DNA of 64,000 bases from Streptomyces liliiviolaceus (GCF_018070025.1 NZ_JAGPYQ010000002.1:868001-932000), one strand, 5' to 3'. Numbered from the stretch's first letter, positions 8,970 through 17,331 are shown. The notes: generated by a model not told the origin, from the sequence alone. A program made the numbers and translations.

Positions 8970-9752
8970 ATGACCTCCACCGGCACCCCCGTCGGTACCC
9001 CGATCGATCTCAACGCCGATCTCGGCGAGGGGTTCGGCCGCTGGCACCTGACCGACGACGAACAGCTGCTGTCCGTCGTCACCAGCGCCAACGTGGCCTG
9101 CGGCTTCCACGCCGGGGACCCCTCCACCATGCGGCGCGTGTGCGACCTCGCCGCCGAGCGCGGGGTACGGATCGGCGCCCAGGTCTCCTACCGGGACCTG
9201 GCGGGCTTCGGACGGCGCGCGATGGACGTGCCGTCCGACGAGCTGGCGGCGGAGGTGGCGTACCAGATCGGTGCCCTGGGGGTCTTCGCGCGCGCGGCGG
9301 GCGCGCGCGTGGCGTACGTCAAACCGCACGGCGCGCTCTACAACCGCATCGTGCACGACGAGGAACAGGCGCGGGCGGTCGTCGACGGGGTACGCCTCGC
9401 CGACGCCACGCTGCCGGTGCTCGGGCTGCCCGGCTCCCGGTTCCTCGACGTGGCCGCGAAGGCCGGACTGCCGGTCGTCACCGAGGCGTTCGCGGACCGC
9501 GCGTACACCGACGAGGGCACGCTCGTGCCGCGTGGCCGGGAGGGTGCGGTCATCACCCGTTCGGACGACGTCGTGGAACGCTCGCTGGGTCTCGCCCGTT
9601 CTGGTGTCGTCGCGTCCCACTCGGGCCGTGACATCGCCGTACGGGCCCGCTCCCTGTGCCTGCACGGCGACACGCCCGGCGCGGTGGACCTGGCCCGCCG
9701 GGTCCGGGCACGACTGGAGGAGGCGGGCGTCCGCGTGGAGGCGTTCGTATGA
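8970..9752 (+). CDS. pxpA: 5-oxoprolinase subunit A (LamB/YcsF family)
   Basis: 260 residues, ATG start with a GGAG ribosome site (accggagaacgg) upstream. The family signature DLNADLGEGFGRW is at residues 13-25, followed by SANVACGFHAGDP and VAYVKPHGALYN. PxpA works with PxpB and PxpC as the ATP-dependent bacterial 5-oxoprolinase that opens 5-oxo-L-proline to L-glutamate. The length is typical. The stop overlaps the pxpB start by 4 bp (ATGA), so the two subunits are translationally coupled. Expression probably follows the GntR operator upstream of the operon. Confidence 0.95.
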   Translation: MTSTGTPVGTPIDLNADLGEGFGRWHLTDDEQLLSVVTSANVACGFHAGDPSTMRRVCDLAAERGVRIGAQVSYRDLAGFGRRAMDVPSDELAAEVAYQIGALGVFARAAGARVAYVKPHGALYNRIVHDEEQARAVVDGVRLADATLPVLGLPGSRFLDVAAKAGLPVVTEAFADRAYTDEGTLVPRGREGAVITRSDDVVERSLGLARSGVVASHSGRDIAVRARSLCLHGDTPGAVDLARRVRARLEEAGVRVEAFV

Positions 9753-10363
9753 GGGCACTGCCGGTCGGCGACCGCGCTCTGCTCGTCGAGGTGTCCACGG
9801 ACGAGGAGGCACAGGCCCTGCACGCCGATCTGCTCCGCCGTCGCGCGGAGGGCTCCCTCTCCGTGCGCGAGATCGTCCCCGCGGCCCGCACGGTGCTCCT
9901 GGACGGCCTGGAGGACCCGTCCCGGCTGGCCGCGCAGTTGTCCGGCACACGGCTCCCGTCCGTTCCCCCGCCCGTCGCGGAGGTCGTGGAGATCGCCGTG
10001 CGCTACGACGGCCCGGACCTGGCGGACGTCGCCGAACTCTGGGGCGTGTCCCCGGAGGAGGTGGCGCGTGTCCACGCGTCGGCCGACTTCCGGGTCGCCT
10101 TCTGCGGGTTCGCTCCCGGCTTCGGCTACCTCACCGGGCTTCCGGCCCGCTACGGCGTGCCCCGGCGCGCGACACCCCGTACGACGGTCCCGGCGGGCTC
10201 GGTGGGCCTCGCGGGCCCGTACACGGGCGTGTACCCGCGCTCGTCGCCGGGCGGCTGGCAGCTGATCGGCACGACGGACGCCGTCCTGTGGGACCACGCG
10301 CGCGTGCCGGCCGCGCTGCTGTCGCCGGGCACGCCGGTCCGCTTCGTGCCGGTGGACTCCTGA
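9749..10363 (+). CDS. pxpB: 5-oxoprolinase subunit B (KipI / allophanate hydrolase subunit 1 family)
   Basis: 204 residues starting MRALPVGDRALLVEV, the usual beginning of this family. The cyclophilin-like fold carries the family motifs AFCGFAPGFGYL, VPAGSVGLAG and YPRSSPGGWQLIGTT. It pairs with PxpC, and the two together phosphorylate 5-oxoproline for PxpA. Overlaps pxpA by 4 bp and pxpC by 1 bp. Homologous subunits occur in allophanate hydrolase and in Bacillus KipI, but the trio with pxpA fixes the 5-oxoprolinase call. Confidence 0.95.
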   Translation: MRALPVGDRALLVEVSTDEEAQALHADLLRRRAEGSLSVREIVPAARTVLLDGLEDPSRLAAQLSGTRLPSVPPPVAEVVEIAVRYDGPDLADVAELWGVSPEEVARVHASADFRVAFCGFAPGFGYLTGLPARYGVPRRATPRTTVPAGSVGLAGPYTGVYPRSSPGGWQLIGTTDAVLWDHARVPAALLSPGTPVRFVPVDS

Positions 10364-11259
10364 TGACGGACCGCGCACTGGTCGTCGTACGGGCCGGGGC
10401 GCTGACCACGGTGCAGGACCTCGGGCGCCCGGGCCACGCGCACCTCGGCGTACCGCGCTCCGGCGCGCTGGACGCGCCCGCCGCCGCCCTGATGAACCGG
10501 CTCGTCGGCAATCCGCCCGAGGCGGCCGTTCTGGAGACGACGCTCAACGGCTGCGACCTGCGGCCGCGTTCGGCGGTCACGGTGGCCGTGGGAGGCGCGC
10601 CGTGCCCCGTCTCCGTGGACGGCCGCCCGGCCCCCTGGGGCGCCCCGGTGCACGTGCCCGCCGGAGCGCTGCTGTCGGTGGGAACAGCGGTCTCCGGAGT
10701 ACGCGCCTACGTGGCCGTGTCGGGCGGGGTGACCGTCGAGCCGGTGCTGGGCAGCCGCTCGACGGATCTCCTATCGGGCCTCGGCCCACCGCCCCTCACC
10801 GCCGGAACCGTCCTCCCCCTGGGGAAGCCGTACGGCCTCCCCGCGCGCGTGGACGTCGTTCCACAGCCGTCCCCGCCGGCCGAGCTGGTCCTGCGGGTGA
10901 CGCCGGGCCCCCGCGACGACTGGTTCACGGCGGCGGCCTGGCGCACGTTCACCACGCACACCTACCGGGTGTCCTCGGCGAGCAACCGCATCGGCCTGCG
11001 CACGGAAGGGCCCGCCCTGGAGAGGGCGATCGGCGGCGAACTCCCCAGCGAGGGCATGGTCCTGGGCGCCGTCCAGGTCCCCCCGGACGGCAGCCCGGTG
11101 GTCTTCCTGGCGGACCACCCCACGACAGGCGGCTACCCGGTCATCGCGGTGGTCCACCCCAAGGACCTCCCCACCACGGCCCAGGCAACCCCGGGCACCC
11201 CGGTACGTTTCGTCCCGACCTGCACCCCCAGGGGGCGCGGGGAACGGCGCAATCTTTAG
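10363..11259 (+). CDS. pxpC: 5-oxoprolinase subunit C (KipA / allophanate hydrolase subunit 2 family)
   Basis: 298 residues starting MTDRALVVVRAGALTTVQDL, the family start. Further motifs are GHAHLGVPRSGALD, NPPEAAVLETTL, SSASNRIGLRTEG, EGMVLGAVQVPPDG and HPTTGGYPVIAVV. It completes the PxpABC enzyme. The last residues (TPRGRGERRNL) are not family sequence. They are encoded by the first copy of the GGGGCGCGGGGAACGGCGC repeat, which also supplies the TAG stop. The native 3' end has therefore been replaced or extended by the repeat; the core fold ends before it, so activity is probably kept. Confidence 0.94.
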   Translation: MTDRALVVVRAGALTTVQDLGRPGHAHLGVPRSGALDAPAAALMNRLVGNPPEAAVLETTLNGCDLRPRSAVTVAVGGAPCPVSVDGRPAPWGAPVHVPAGALLSVGTAVSGVRAYVAVSGGVTVEPVLGSRSTDLLSGLGPPPLTAGTVLPLGKPYGLPARVDVVPQPSPPAELVLRVTPGPRDDWFTAAAWRTFTTHTYRVSSASNRIGLRTEGPALERAIGGELPSEGMVLGAVQVPPDGSPVVFLADHPTTGGYPVIAVVHPKDLPTTAQATPGTPVRFVPTCTPRGRGERRNL

Positions 11260-11400
11260 CCTTCAGGGGGCGCACCCCGCAGGGGCGCGGAGAACGGCGC
11301 AGCCTCTCGTCCTGAGGGGGCGCAGCCCCCAAGGGGCGCGGGGAACGGCGCAGTCTTTTGCTTTTAAGGGGCGCGGGGAACGGCGCGGCCAGCCACAACG
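11229..11400 (+). repeat. Cluster of four short interspersed repeats, same direction
   Basis: Copies of GGGGCGCGGGGAACGGCGC start near 11231, 11282, 11334 and 11369. All are on the plus strand, separated by short AATCTTTAGCC or GTCTTTTGCTTTT spacers, and the last extends into GGCCAGCCACAACG. They occupy the space between convergent pxpC and the esterase gene and overlap the pxpC 3' end. The spacing is irregular and there are no unique spacers, so this is not a CRISPR array. Confidence 0.85.
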
Positions 11401-11447
11401 AACCCGCACCGAACCACCCCACCCCAGGCGAAGCCACCTTCAAAACC

Positions 11448-12299
11448 TCACGCCGCATCCGCGGAATCCACCGCAACCCCCGCCAACGCGGAAGCCACAG
11501 CCCGAGAAGCCGCAAGATCAAGCCGCACGCCAGTGCCCCGCACCCGATGCCGCACCTCGGAAGCGGCCAGCCCGAGAAGCTGCGGCAGCAGATCGGTGCA
11601 CCGCCGCGCCACCCACCCGGTCCCGGACGTCGCCAGCCACCGAAGACTGGCCGCCCGAGAGGGCCCGGGAAACTCGGGCACGGCACTGGGCACGGGCCCA
11701 GAAGCGAGCCCCGCCTCCGCCAACAGCGCATGGAAGTGCAGCGCGAGCTGCCGATGCCCCCGCTCCCCCGGATGCAACCGGTCCGCACTCCACATGCCCC
11801 GGTCCACGACCCAGTCGCCCTCGGCGGCATGCAGATGCACGGCCCCGTACCGCTCGGACAGCGCGTGCACGACCGCGTTCACGGCCCGCTGGCGCCGTGC
11901 CAGCGGCCTCGCGAGCGCCCCCGGCAGCCCCAGCATCGTCCCGGGGTCGGGCAGACAGGCGGTGAGCAGGACGGCGCCCTGCCCGGTGAACGCCGCGTAC
12001 ACCTCGTCGAGCCGCTCGGCCACGGCATGGATGTCGAAGGTGTACCGCAGGGTGTCGTTCACGCCGATGACGACGGAGGCGAGGTCGGGCCGTTCGGCGA
12101 GCGCCGCGGGCAGCTGGCGCTCCAGGACATCGCGCGTCTGCGCGCCGCTGACCGCGAGATTGCGGAACTCCACCGGCGCCTCCGGCGGGGCCAGCCCCGC
12201 GGCGAGCAGCGCGGCCCAGCCGCGCCACCCGTCGCCCACGGGATCGCCCACCCCTTCCGTCAGGGAGTCGCCCAGCGCCACGAACCGCAGGGGTCTCAT
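11448..12299 (-). CDS. SGNH/GDSL-family hydrolase
   Basis: 283 residues from ATG 12299; the open frame continues upstream but overlaps the glycosyltransferase gene. Block I is FVALGDSLTEG (catalytic Ser12), block II RNLAVSGAQT, block III VVIGVNDTLR (oxyanion Asn) and block V DRLHPGERGH with the Asp/His pair. There is no signal peptide, so it acts in the cytoplasm. The start overlaps the upstream glycosyltransferase stop by 4 bp (ATGA), making it the third gene of a GT4-GT4-esterase operon. A role in deacylating or acylating a glycolipid or glycan made by those transferases is inferred from context. The C-terminal 60 residues are basic and not part of the core fold. Confidence 0.9.
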   Translation of the reverse strand: MRPLRFVALGDSLTEGVGDPVGDGWRGWAALLAAGLAPPEAPVEFRNLAVSGAQTRDVLERQLPAALAERPDLASVVIGVNDTLRYTFDIHAVAERLDEVYAAFTGQGAVLLTACLPDPGTMLGLPGALARPLARRQRAVNAVVHALSERYGAVHLHAAEGDWVVDRGMWSADRLHPGERGHRQLALHFHALLAEAGLASGPVPSAVPEFPGPSRAASLRWLATSGTGWVARRCTDLLPQLLGLAASEVRHRVRGTGVRLDLAASRAVASALAGVAVDSADAA

Positions 12300-13498
12300 A
12301 CGACGCCCTCCCTGGGCCGCGGCACGGCACGGAGAGCGGCGGCGGGGAGCGATTCCCGCGGCGCCCCCACCCGGACGGCCGCGTCGTGGGCGGCCAGGAA
12401 CGCCTCCACGGCGGCCGGCCATCCGAAACAGGCCGCACGCGCGCGTGCCGCTTCCCGGCGTTCGTCCTCGGGCCGGTCCAGGAGCATTCCGATCGCGGCG
12501 CCGAAGGCCGTCCCGGTGTCCGCGGCGGTGGCTCCGGCGGAGCCGATCACCTCCGGGAGGGCGGAGGTGGCGCTGGCGACGACGGGCGTGCCGCAGGCCA
12601 TGGCCTCCAGGGCGGCGAGCCCGAACGTCTCGGCGGGCCCCGGTGCCAGACACACGTCGGCGGAAGCCTGCAGTCCGCCGAGGAGCGCGCGGTCGGCGAC
12701 ATGGCCGAGGAAGGTGACGGGCAGCCGCCGTTCACGCGCCCGCTGTTCGAGCCGGGCCCGCAGCGGTCCGTCACCCGCCACGACGAGCACCGCGCGCCGC
12801 CCGCCCCGCAGCAGCGCCTCCAGCGCGTCCAGTGCCGTACCGGGCCGTTTCTCGACGGACAGCCTGGAGCACATCACCAGCAGGGTCTGGTCCACGCGCG
12901 CGTACCGGGCCCGGATCGCCGGGTCCCGCAGCGCGGGGTGGCGCCCCTCCAGGTCGACGCCCAGCGGGGCGCGTACGACGTTGCGGGCGCCGATGCGGAC
13001 GAACTCGCGCTCCGCGAACTCCGTGGTGCACACGATCCGCGCGTAGTGGTGCGCGGTACGGAGGTTGAGGGCGTCCGAGGTCCGCCGGGCGAGGCCGGGC
13101 GACATGCCCCAGGTGCGCAGCACGCCGTCGGCGGTCTCGTGGGAGACCATCACCGCGGGCACCCGGGCGCGCCGCGCCCAGACGCCGGTCCAGCGCAGCG
13201 TCGTACGGTCGGAGACCTCCAGGCGGTCGGGGGCCAGCGTCTCCAGGAGCGCCGCCACGCGCCGCCTGTCGGTGAGGACGCGGTAGCCGCCGGTGCCGGG
13301 CAGCAGCGGGCCCGGCAGGGTGATGACGCGCCCCTGTTCGGTCTCGCGGTCAGAGGCGCGTTCGCCGGGCACGATCAGGACGGGCCGGTGCCCGGCCGCC
13401 AGGTAACCGGCGCCCAGTTCGCGCAGCGCGGTCCGCAGGCCCCCCGAGGAGGGGGCGACGAAGTTGGCGAGCCGCACGATGTTCAGAGACTCGTTCAT
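12296..13498 (-). CDS. GT4-type glycosyltransferase (second of operon)
   Basis: 400 residues from ATG 13498 (MNESLNIVRLANFV). The N-terminal Rossmann half has the acceptor loop APSSGGLRTALRELG. The C-terminal half has the GT-B nucleotide-sugar site: VMCSRLSVEKRPGTALDAL, LVVAGDGPLR, VTFLGHVADR and the EX7E-type motif in PAETFGLAALEAMACGTPVV. No membrane segment. Coupled to both neighbours by 4-bp overlaps. The sequence resembles actinobacterial mannosyltransferases acting on lipid or phosphoinositol acceptors, but donor and acceptor cannot be read from sequence. Confidence 0.9.
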   Translation of the reverse strand: MNESLNIVRLANFVAPSSGGLRTALRELGAGYLAAGHRPVLIVPGERASDRETEQGRVITLPGPLLPGTGGYRVLTDRRRVAALLETLAPDRLEVSDRTTLRWTGVWARRARVPAVMVSHETADGVLRTWGMSPGLARRTSDALNLRTAHHYARIVCTTEFAEREFVRIGARNVVRAPLGVDLEGRHPALRDPAIRARYARVDQTLLVMCSRLSVEKRPGTALDALEALLRGGRRAVLVVAGDGPLRARLEQRARERRLPVTFLGHVADRALLGGLQASADVCLAPGPAETFGLAALEAMACGTPVVASATSALPEVIGSAGATAADTGTAFGAAIGMLLDRPEDERREAARARAACFGWPAAVEAFLAAHDAAVRVGAPRESLPAAALRAVPRPREGVV

Positions 13499-14658
13499 GC
13501 CGCCACCGCCGCCCGTCCGGCGAGGACGTCCGTGTAGTGCTCGATGAGCGCGTCCCCGACGGCGGCCCAGGTGCGGCCCTCGACGGTACGCCGTGCCTCG
13601 GCGCCGTAGGCGGCCCGCAGGGCGGGGTCGGCGGCGAGCGACCACACGGCGTCGCGCACGGCGGCCTCGTCGCGCGGGGGCACGAGCAGCCCGGTGCGCC
13701 CGTGCGCCACCAGGTCCAGCGGACCGCCCGCGGCGGGGGCGACGACCGGTACGCCGCTGGCCATCGCCTCCTGGACGGTCTGGCAGAAGGTCTCGAAGGG
13801 GCCGGTGTGCACGAAGACGTCCAGGGAGGCGAAGATCCGGGCGAGTTCGTCGCCGGTGCGGCGCCCGAGGAAGACGGCTCCCGGCAGCGCCTGGTCGAGG
13901 CTCGGCCGGCTCGGGCCGTCACCGACGACGACCACGCGTACGCCCGGCAGACCGCAGGCTCCGGCGAGGAGTTCGATCTGCTTCTCGGGGGCGAGCCGGC
14001 CCACGTAGCCGACGATCAGTTCGCCGTTCGGGGCGAGTTCACGGCGGAGGGCGTCGTCCCGGTGCTGGGGGCGGAAGCGGACGGTGTCGACGCCCCGCGG
14101 CCACAGCCGCACCCGGGGCACACCGTGCGCCTCCAGGTCGTGCAGGGCGGCGGTGGACGGGGCGAGGGTGCGGTCGGCGGCGGCGTGGACGGAGCGGATA
14201 CGGCGCCAGGCGGTGGCCTCGCCGGTGCTGATGTACGTACGGGCGTAGCCGGCGAGGTCGGTCTGGTAGACGGCCACGGCGGGGATGCCGAGGCGGCCGG
14301 CGGCGGCCATGCCGCGGACGCCGAGGACGAAGGGGCTGGCCAGGTGCACGATGTCGGCGCGGTGTGCGGTGATCGCGGCGGCGACGCGTCGGCTGGGGAG
14401 GGCGACGCGGACCTGGGGGTAGCCGGGGAGCGGCAGGGACGGGATGCGGACGACGGGGCACGGTGCGGCGGCCTCGGACGCGGTCCCGAAGGAGGCGCCC
14501 GACTGTTCGGAGGGGGTCGAGAGCTTGGGGGAGGTTGCCGGAGCGACGACAACGGGGGTGTGACCGCGTTCGACGAGATGCCGGGCGGTCTGGAGCGCGC
14601 AGTGGGCCACGCCGTTCACATCGGGGGGAAAGGACTCGGTGACGATGACGACACGCAT
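13495..14658 (-). CDS. GT4-type glycosyltransferase, MgtA/PimB-like (first of operon)
   Basis: 387 residues starting MRVVIVTESFPPDVNGVAHC, a start typical of GDP-mannose-dependent alpha-mannosyltransferases and SqdX-like enzymes. Conserved elements are IVHLASPFVLGVRG, GIPAVAVYQTDLAGYA, LWPRGVDTVRFRP, VGYVGRLAPEKQ, VVVVGDGPSR, FLGRRTGDELARI and the EX7E motif in FETFCQTVQEAMASGVPVV. It is the first gene of the operon and overlaps the next by 4 bp. It probably adds a sugar to a membrane lipid acceptor at the cytoplasmic face. Mannose as donor is family inference. Confidence 0.9.
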   Translation of the reverse strand: MRVVIVTESFPPDVNGVAHCALQTARHLVERGHTPVVVAPATSPKLSTPSEQSGASFGTASEAAAPCPVVRIPSLPLPGYPQVRVALPSRRVAAAITAHRADIVHLASPFVLGVRGMAAAGRLGIPAVAVYQTDLAGYARTYISTGEATAWRRIRSVHAAADRTLAPSTAALHDLEAHGVPRVRLWPRGVDTVRFRPQHRDDALRRELAPNGELIVGYVGRLAPEKQIELLAGACGLPGVRVVVVGDGPSRPSLDQALPGAVFLGRRTGDELARIFASLDVFVHTGPFETFCQTVQEAMASGVPVVAPAAGGPLDLVAHGRTGLLVPPRDEAAVRDAVWSLAADPALRAAYGAEARRTVEGRTWAAVGDALIEHYTDVLAGRAAVAA

Positions 14659-14955
14659 ACGGGTGTTGTCGTCGTGCTGGACGTGGCCGCGTCAACGTGG
14701 ATCTTTCCGGATGAGGAACGTCCCATGAGCGTTGGGCTCCGCACGCCCTCCCATCACGAACCGGTCACGCTCCGGCGTCCGGGCCCGTACCAACGGGATA
14801 CGGGCCGACGACGGGACGCTCACACGCCGGTCGCGCACACCGGCGCGCACGACGCTCACCGCGCCTCGCCACGATCACCGCGCGCGGGGTCCCACTCCGC
14901 GCGCTCCCCGGCTGGCTCCACATGGTCCGGCCCTCGGTCCGGCCCGCGGTCGGCG
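14659..14955. other. Intergenic stretch with no recognisable gene
   Basis: About 300 bases between the glycosyltransferase start and the 3' end of the HEAT-repeat gene. Candidate frames are short, with codon bias unlike genes. The promoter of the glycosyltransferase operon must lie at the left end; TTGACG occurs on the minus strand near 14690, without a convincing -10 box. Confidence 0.4.
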
Positions 14956-16374
14956 TCACACGGCGGACGCGTCCGGTCCGATGCGGCTGCGGACCGCGGT
15001 CTGTACGTCGGCCTCCTCGGCCGGGTCGGCGGCGAGCCGGCGGAGCTGGTCGACCACGCGGGCGTCCCCGGTCTCGGCGTGCCGTGCGGCCACCTCGCGG
15101 GTGGTCTCCTCGCAGTCCCACAGGCATTCGACGGCGAATCCCGCGGCGAAGGACGGGTCGGTGGCGGCCAGCGCGCGTGCCGCCCGACCGCGCAGATGGG
15201 AGGAGGCCGTCTCGCGGTAGACGTGCCGCAGGACGGGCGCCGCCCCCGCGATACCGAGCCGTCCGGCGCCGTCGACGAGGGTCCACAGGGTCTGCGCGTC
15301 GGGTCCCTCGCCCCGTACGGCCTCCCGCAGGGCGCCCAGGACCAGTTCGCTGTCCTGTGCGCCGCCCCGGCAGGCGAGGACGCGTCCGGCGGCCTCTCCG
15401 AGGGCGTCGGGCCGGTGGGCCCAGCCGCGGGCCCGTTGCACGGCGGCGACGCTCCGCATCCGTTCGAAGGCGTCCACGGCGGCTTCCACCACGAGGGGTG
15501 AGCCGGAGGCCTGTGCGGCCTCCACCAGATCCAGTACGTCGGGATCGTGGCTGTCGGCGAGATAACGCAGGGCGGTGCAGCGTGCGCCGTCGTCCCCGGT
15601 GCGGGCGGCCTCGACGATCTCGGGGCGGTCCTCGGGGCCTGCGACGGCCGTGAGGCAGCGCGCTGCGGGCACATGGAGGGCGGCCCCGCGCTCGATGCCC
15701 TGCTGGGCCCATTCGAAGACGGCCCGCACGCTCCATCCGGGGCGCGGCCCGGACGGCCGCAGCTGTTGCTGCCAGCGGTCGAAGGAACCGCTTTCCCGGG
15801 CGGCACGCACGCGCGTGCCGATGGATTCGCGCGGATCGTCGGCCCACAGCCGCCATGGCCGCGGCTCGAAGGAGTCCCGCACGACGGCGGCCAGCTCGGC
15901 CTCGCCCTCGGGATCGGTGGCGAAGCGGGCGAGGACGGGGGCCGCGAGCGCGCGCAGTCCGGCGTCGTCGTCGCGCAGCGCCAGCTCGTCGAGGGCCCAC
16001 GCCCAGTTGGCGCCGTGCGCGGCGTACCGCCGCAGCAGCTCCAGGGCGTCCCGCCTGCCGTAGGAGGCGAGGTGGCCGAGGACGGCGAGCGCGAGGCCCG
16101 TACGTGACTCGTCGGTGTCGAGTACGTCCGCCGCGTCGAAGAGGTGGGCCTCGATCGCGTCGAGGCCTCCACCCAGGTCGAGGTGGAGACGTGCGTAGTA
16201 GAGCGAGCGGTTCTCCACCTGCCAGTCGTGGCGGGGGTCGCTCAGCACACAGTGGTTCAGTGCCGCGAGCGCTTCGGCCCGCGGTGCGGTGAGCGCGTGC
16301 AGCGTGCCGTCGCCGCGGCCCCTCTGGAGCAGGCCGAGCAGCGTGCCGCTGGGCGCTATGACCGGATCGAACAT
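14956..16374 (-). CDS. HEAT-repeat protein
   Basis: 472 residues from ATG 16374 (MFDPVIAPSGTLLGLLQRGR). GTGAGG nine bases upstream serves as ribosome site, so a slightly earlier in-frame GTG is rejected. The protein is built of helical pairs rich in Ala, Leu and Arg with recurring signatures such as LALAVLGHLASYGRRDALELL, ALRYLADSHDPDVLDLVEAA and LRGRAARALAATDP. These are HEAT/PBS-lyase-type repeats covering most of the chain. There is no catalytic motif, signal peptide or membrane segment, so a scaffold or adaptor role is likely. The partner is unknown. It is conserved in Streptomyces as far as I recall. Confidence 0.85.
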   Translation of the reverse strand: MFDPVIAPSGTLLGLLQRGRGDGTLHALTAPRAEALAALNHCVLSDPRHDWQVENRSLYYARLHLDLGGGLDAIEAHLFDAADVLDTDESRTGLALAVLGHLASYGRRDALELLRRYAAHGANWAWALDELALRDDDAGLRALAAPVLARFATDPEGEAELAAVVRDSFEPRPWRLWADDPRESIGTRVRAARESGSFDRWQQQLRPSGPRPGWSVRAVFEWAQQGIERGAALHVPAARCLTAVAGPEDRPEIVEAARTGDDGARCTALRYLADSHDPDVLDLVEAAQASGSPLVVEAAVDAFERMRSVAAVQRARGWAHRPDALGEAAGRVLACRGGAQDSELVLGALREAVRGEGPDAQTLWTLVDGAGRLGIAGAAPVLRHVYRETASSHLRGRAARALAATDPSFAAGFAVECLWDCEETTREVAARHAETGDARVVDQLRRLAADPAEEADVQTAVRSRIGPDASAV

Positions 16375-16638
16375 GGGAAACAGCCTCACATCAAGCGTCG
16401 ACGCAACCGGGATCCTGCTCTACCTGGCCGCGTGACAACACGTCGGGGCGCCCGCCGTTTCCTGCTTGCTGTAGACCATCTTCCTCTGCCTCTCGTCGGT
16501 GGCCCGTGCGGGCCGCATCACGGTCCGCGCGGTGCGGCAACACCTGCCCAGCCATCGCGTCCGTGAATCACGACGTCATGATGACCCAGCGGTTCTCGCT
16601 GCCGCGACCGCATTTCCGGCGGCCCCGTCCCGCCTCCC
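16375..16638. other. Intergenic stretch without a supported gene
   Basis: Lies between the HEAT gene start and the ankyrin gene terminator. No frame shows coding bias and no strong promoter pair or repeat copy is visible. It presumably holds the promoter of the HEAT gene. Confidence 0.4.
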
Positions 16639-16666
16639 CCAAAAAAGCTGTTTCGCCTGGTCAAGG
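16639..16666 (-). terminator. Possible intrinsic terminator of the ankyrin gene
   Basis: On the minus strand, just after the stop codon, CGCCT and AGGCG pair around a five-base loop, followed by AAACAGC and a run of six T. The stem is short but the T-run is rare in this GC-rich DNA. Confidence 0.45.
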
Positions 16667-16674
16667 CGGATGGT

Positions 16675-17067
16675 TCAGTGTGCTCCGAACAGGTCGAGCA
16701 GTTCCGCCTTGGCGAACATCCGGGCCGTGTCGACGGCGGACGGCGTCCCCGCCGAGGGGTCCGCGCCCGCGGCCAGGAGGACGCGGATGACCGCGTCCTC
16801 GCCCTTGAAGACGGCTCCGGCGAGCGGAGTCTGGCCACGGTCGTTGATACGGTCCGCCTCCGCCCCGCGCTCCAGGAGGGCACCCACGGCGTCGGCGTGG
16901 CCGTGATAGGCGGCGAGCATCACGAGCGAGTCGCCGCGGTCGTTCGTGAGGTTGGCCGGAACACCCGCGTCGACGTACGCCACGAGCGCCTCGGTCCGCC
17001 CCTGCCGGGCCAGATCGAAGATCTTGGTCGCCAGCTCCACGACCTCGGGGTCGGGCGCTTCACTCAT
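16675..17067 (-). CDS. Ankyrin-repeat protein
   Basis: 130 residues, ATG start. It contains about three ankyrin repeats: ALVAYVDAGVPANLTNDRGD, SLVMLAAYHGHADAVGALLE then RGAEADRINDRGQTPLAGAV, and VIRVLLAAGADPSAG. The N-terminal helix and the C-terminal cap (ARMFAKAELLDLFGAH) complete a small solenoid. Cytoplasmic, with no enzyme motif; a binding or inhibitor role is likely. Three tandem 10-bp repeats and a hairpin lie directly upstream and may control it. Confidence 0.9.
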   Translation of the reverse strand: MSEAPDPEVVELATKIFDLARQGRTEALVAYVDAGVPANLTNDRGDSLVMLAAYHGHADAVGALLERGAEADRINDRGQTPLAGAVFKGEDAVIRVLLAAGADPSAGTPSAVDTARMFAKAELLDLFGAH

Positions 17068-17084
17068 CGACGGGACCGCCTCTC

Positions 17085-17134
17085 ACTGGGGATTACCGGG
17101 GATCACTGGGGAATCGCACCGCGGGAGCGGTGCG
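17085..17134. repeat. Three tandem 10-bp repeats plus an 8-bp inverted repeat upstream of the ankyrin gene
   Basis: ACTGGGGATT, ACCGGGGATC and ACTGGGGAAT follow each other without gaps at 17085-17114. They are followed by CGCACCGC, GGGA and GCGGTGCG at 17115-17134, a perfect hairpin. The block begins 18 bases before the ankyrin start codon. Confidence 0.6.
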
Positions 17135-17306
17135 ACGACGAACGGGACTGCGGGAACGTGCGGCCGTAGCGGTGCGACCGTACGGGTGAATCGCCAGAGT
17201 ACTGGCTTCGCGGGCACATGACCTGGCCCACCCGAGGCAAAGATCACCACGAAACCGACAAATCATCGAGACGGCCACCTAGGGGCCCTGTCGAGCTGAC
17301 CCACCC

Positions 17307-17331
17307 GGGTGAAATAAGCAGAATTTCACCC
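17307..17331. promoter_or_regulatory. Inverted repeat upstream of smeA-sffA
   Basis: GGGTGAAAT and ATTTCACCC form a perfect 9-bp inverted repeat with a 7-base AT-rich centre. This is a strong contrast to the GC-rich surroundings. TTGCAC follows at 17334, so the repeat abuts a likely promoter. It is a good candidate for the binding site of a developmental regulator. Confidence 0.55.

Noticed and set aside
6682..9950. Long minus-strand frames opposite the MFS-pxpA genes
   Set aside because: The plus-strand genes have family motifs and coupled starts. The minus frames have none and are rich in Arg/Gly/Asp/Glu.
11229..11400. Possible CRISPR array from evenly repeated units
   Set aside because: Spacers are short, similar to each other and irregular, and there are no cas genes. 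The unit is the interspersed repeat seen all over the window.
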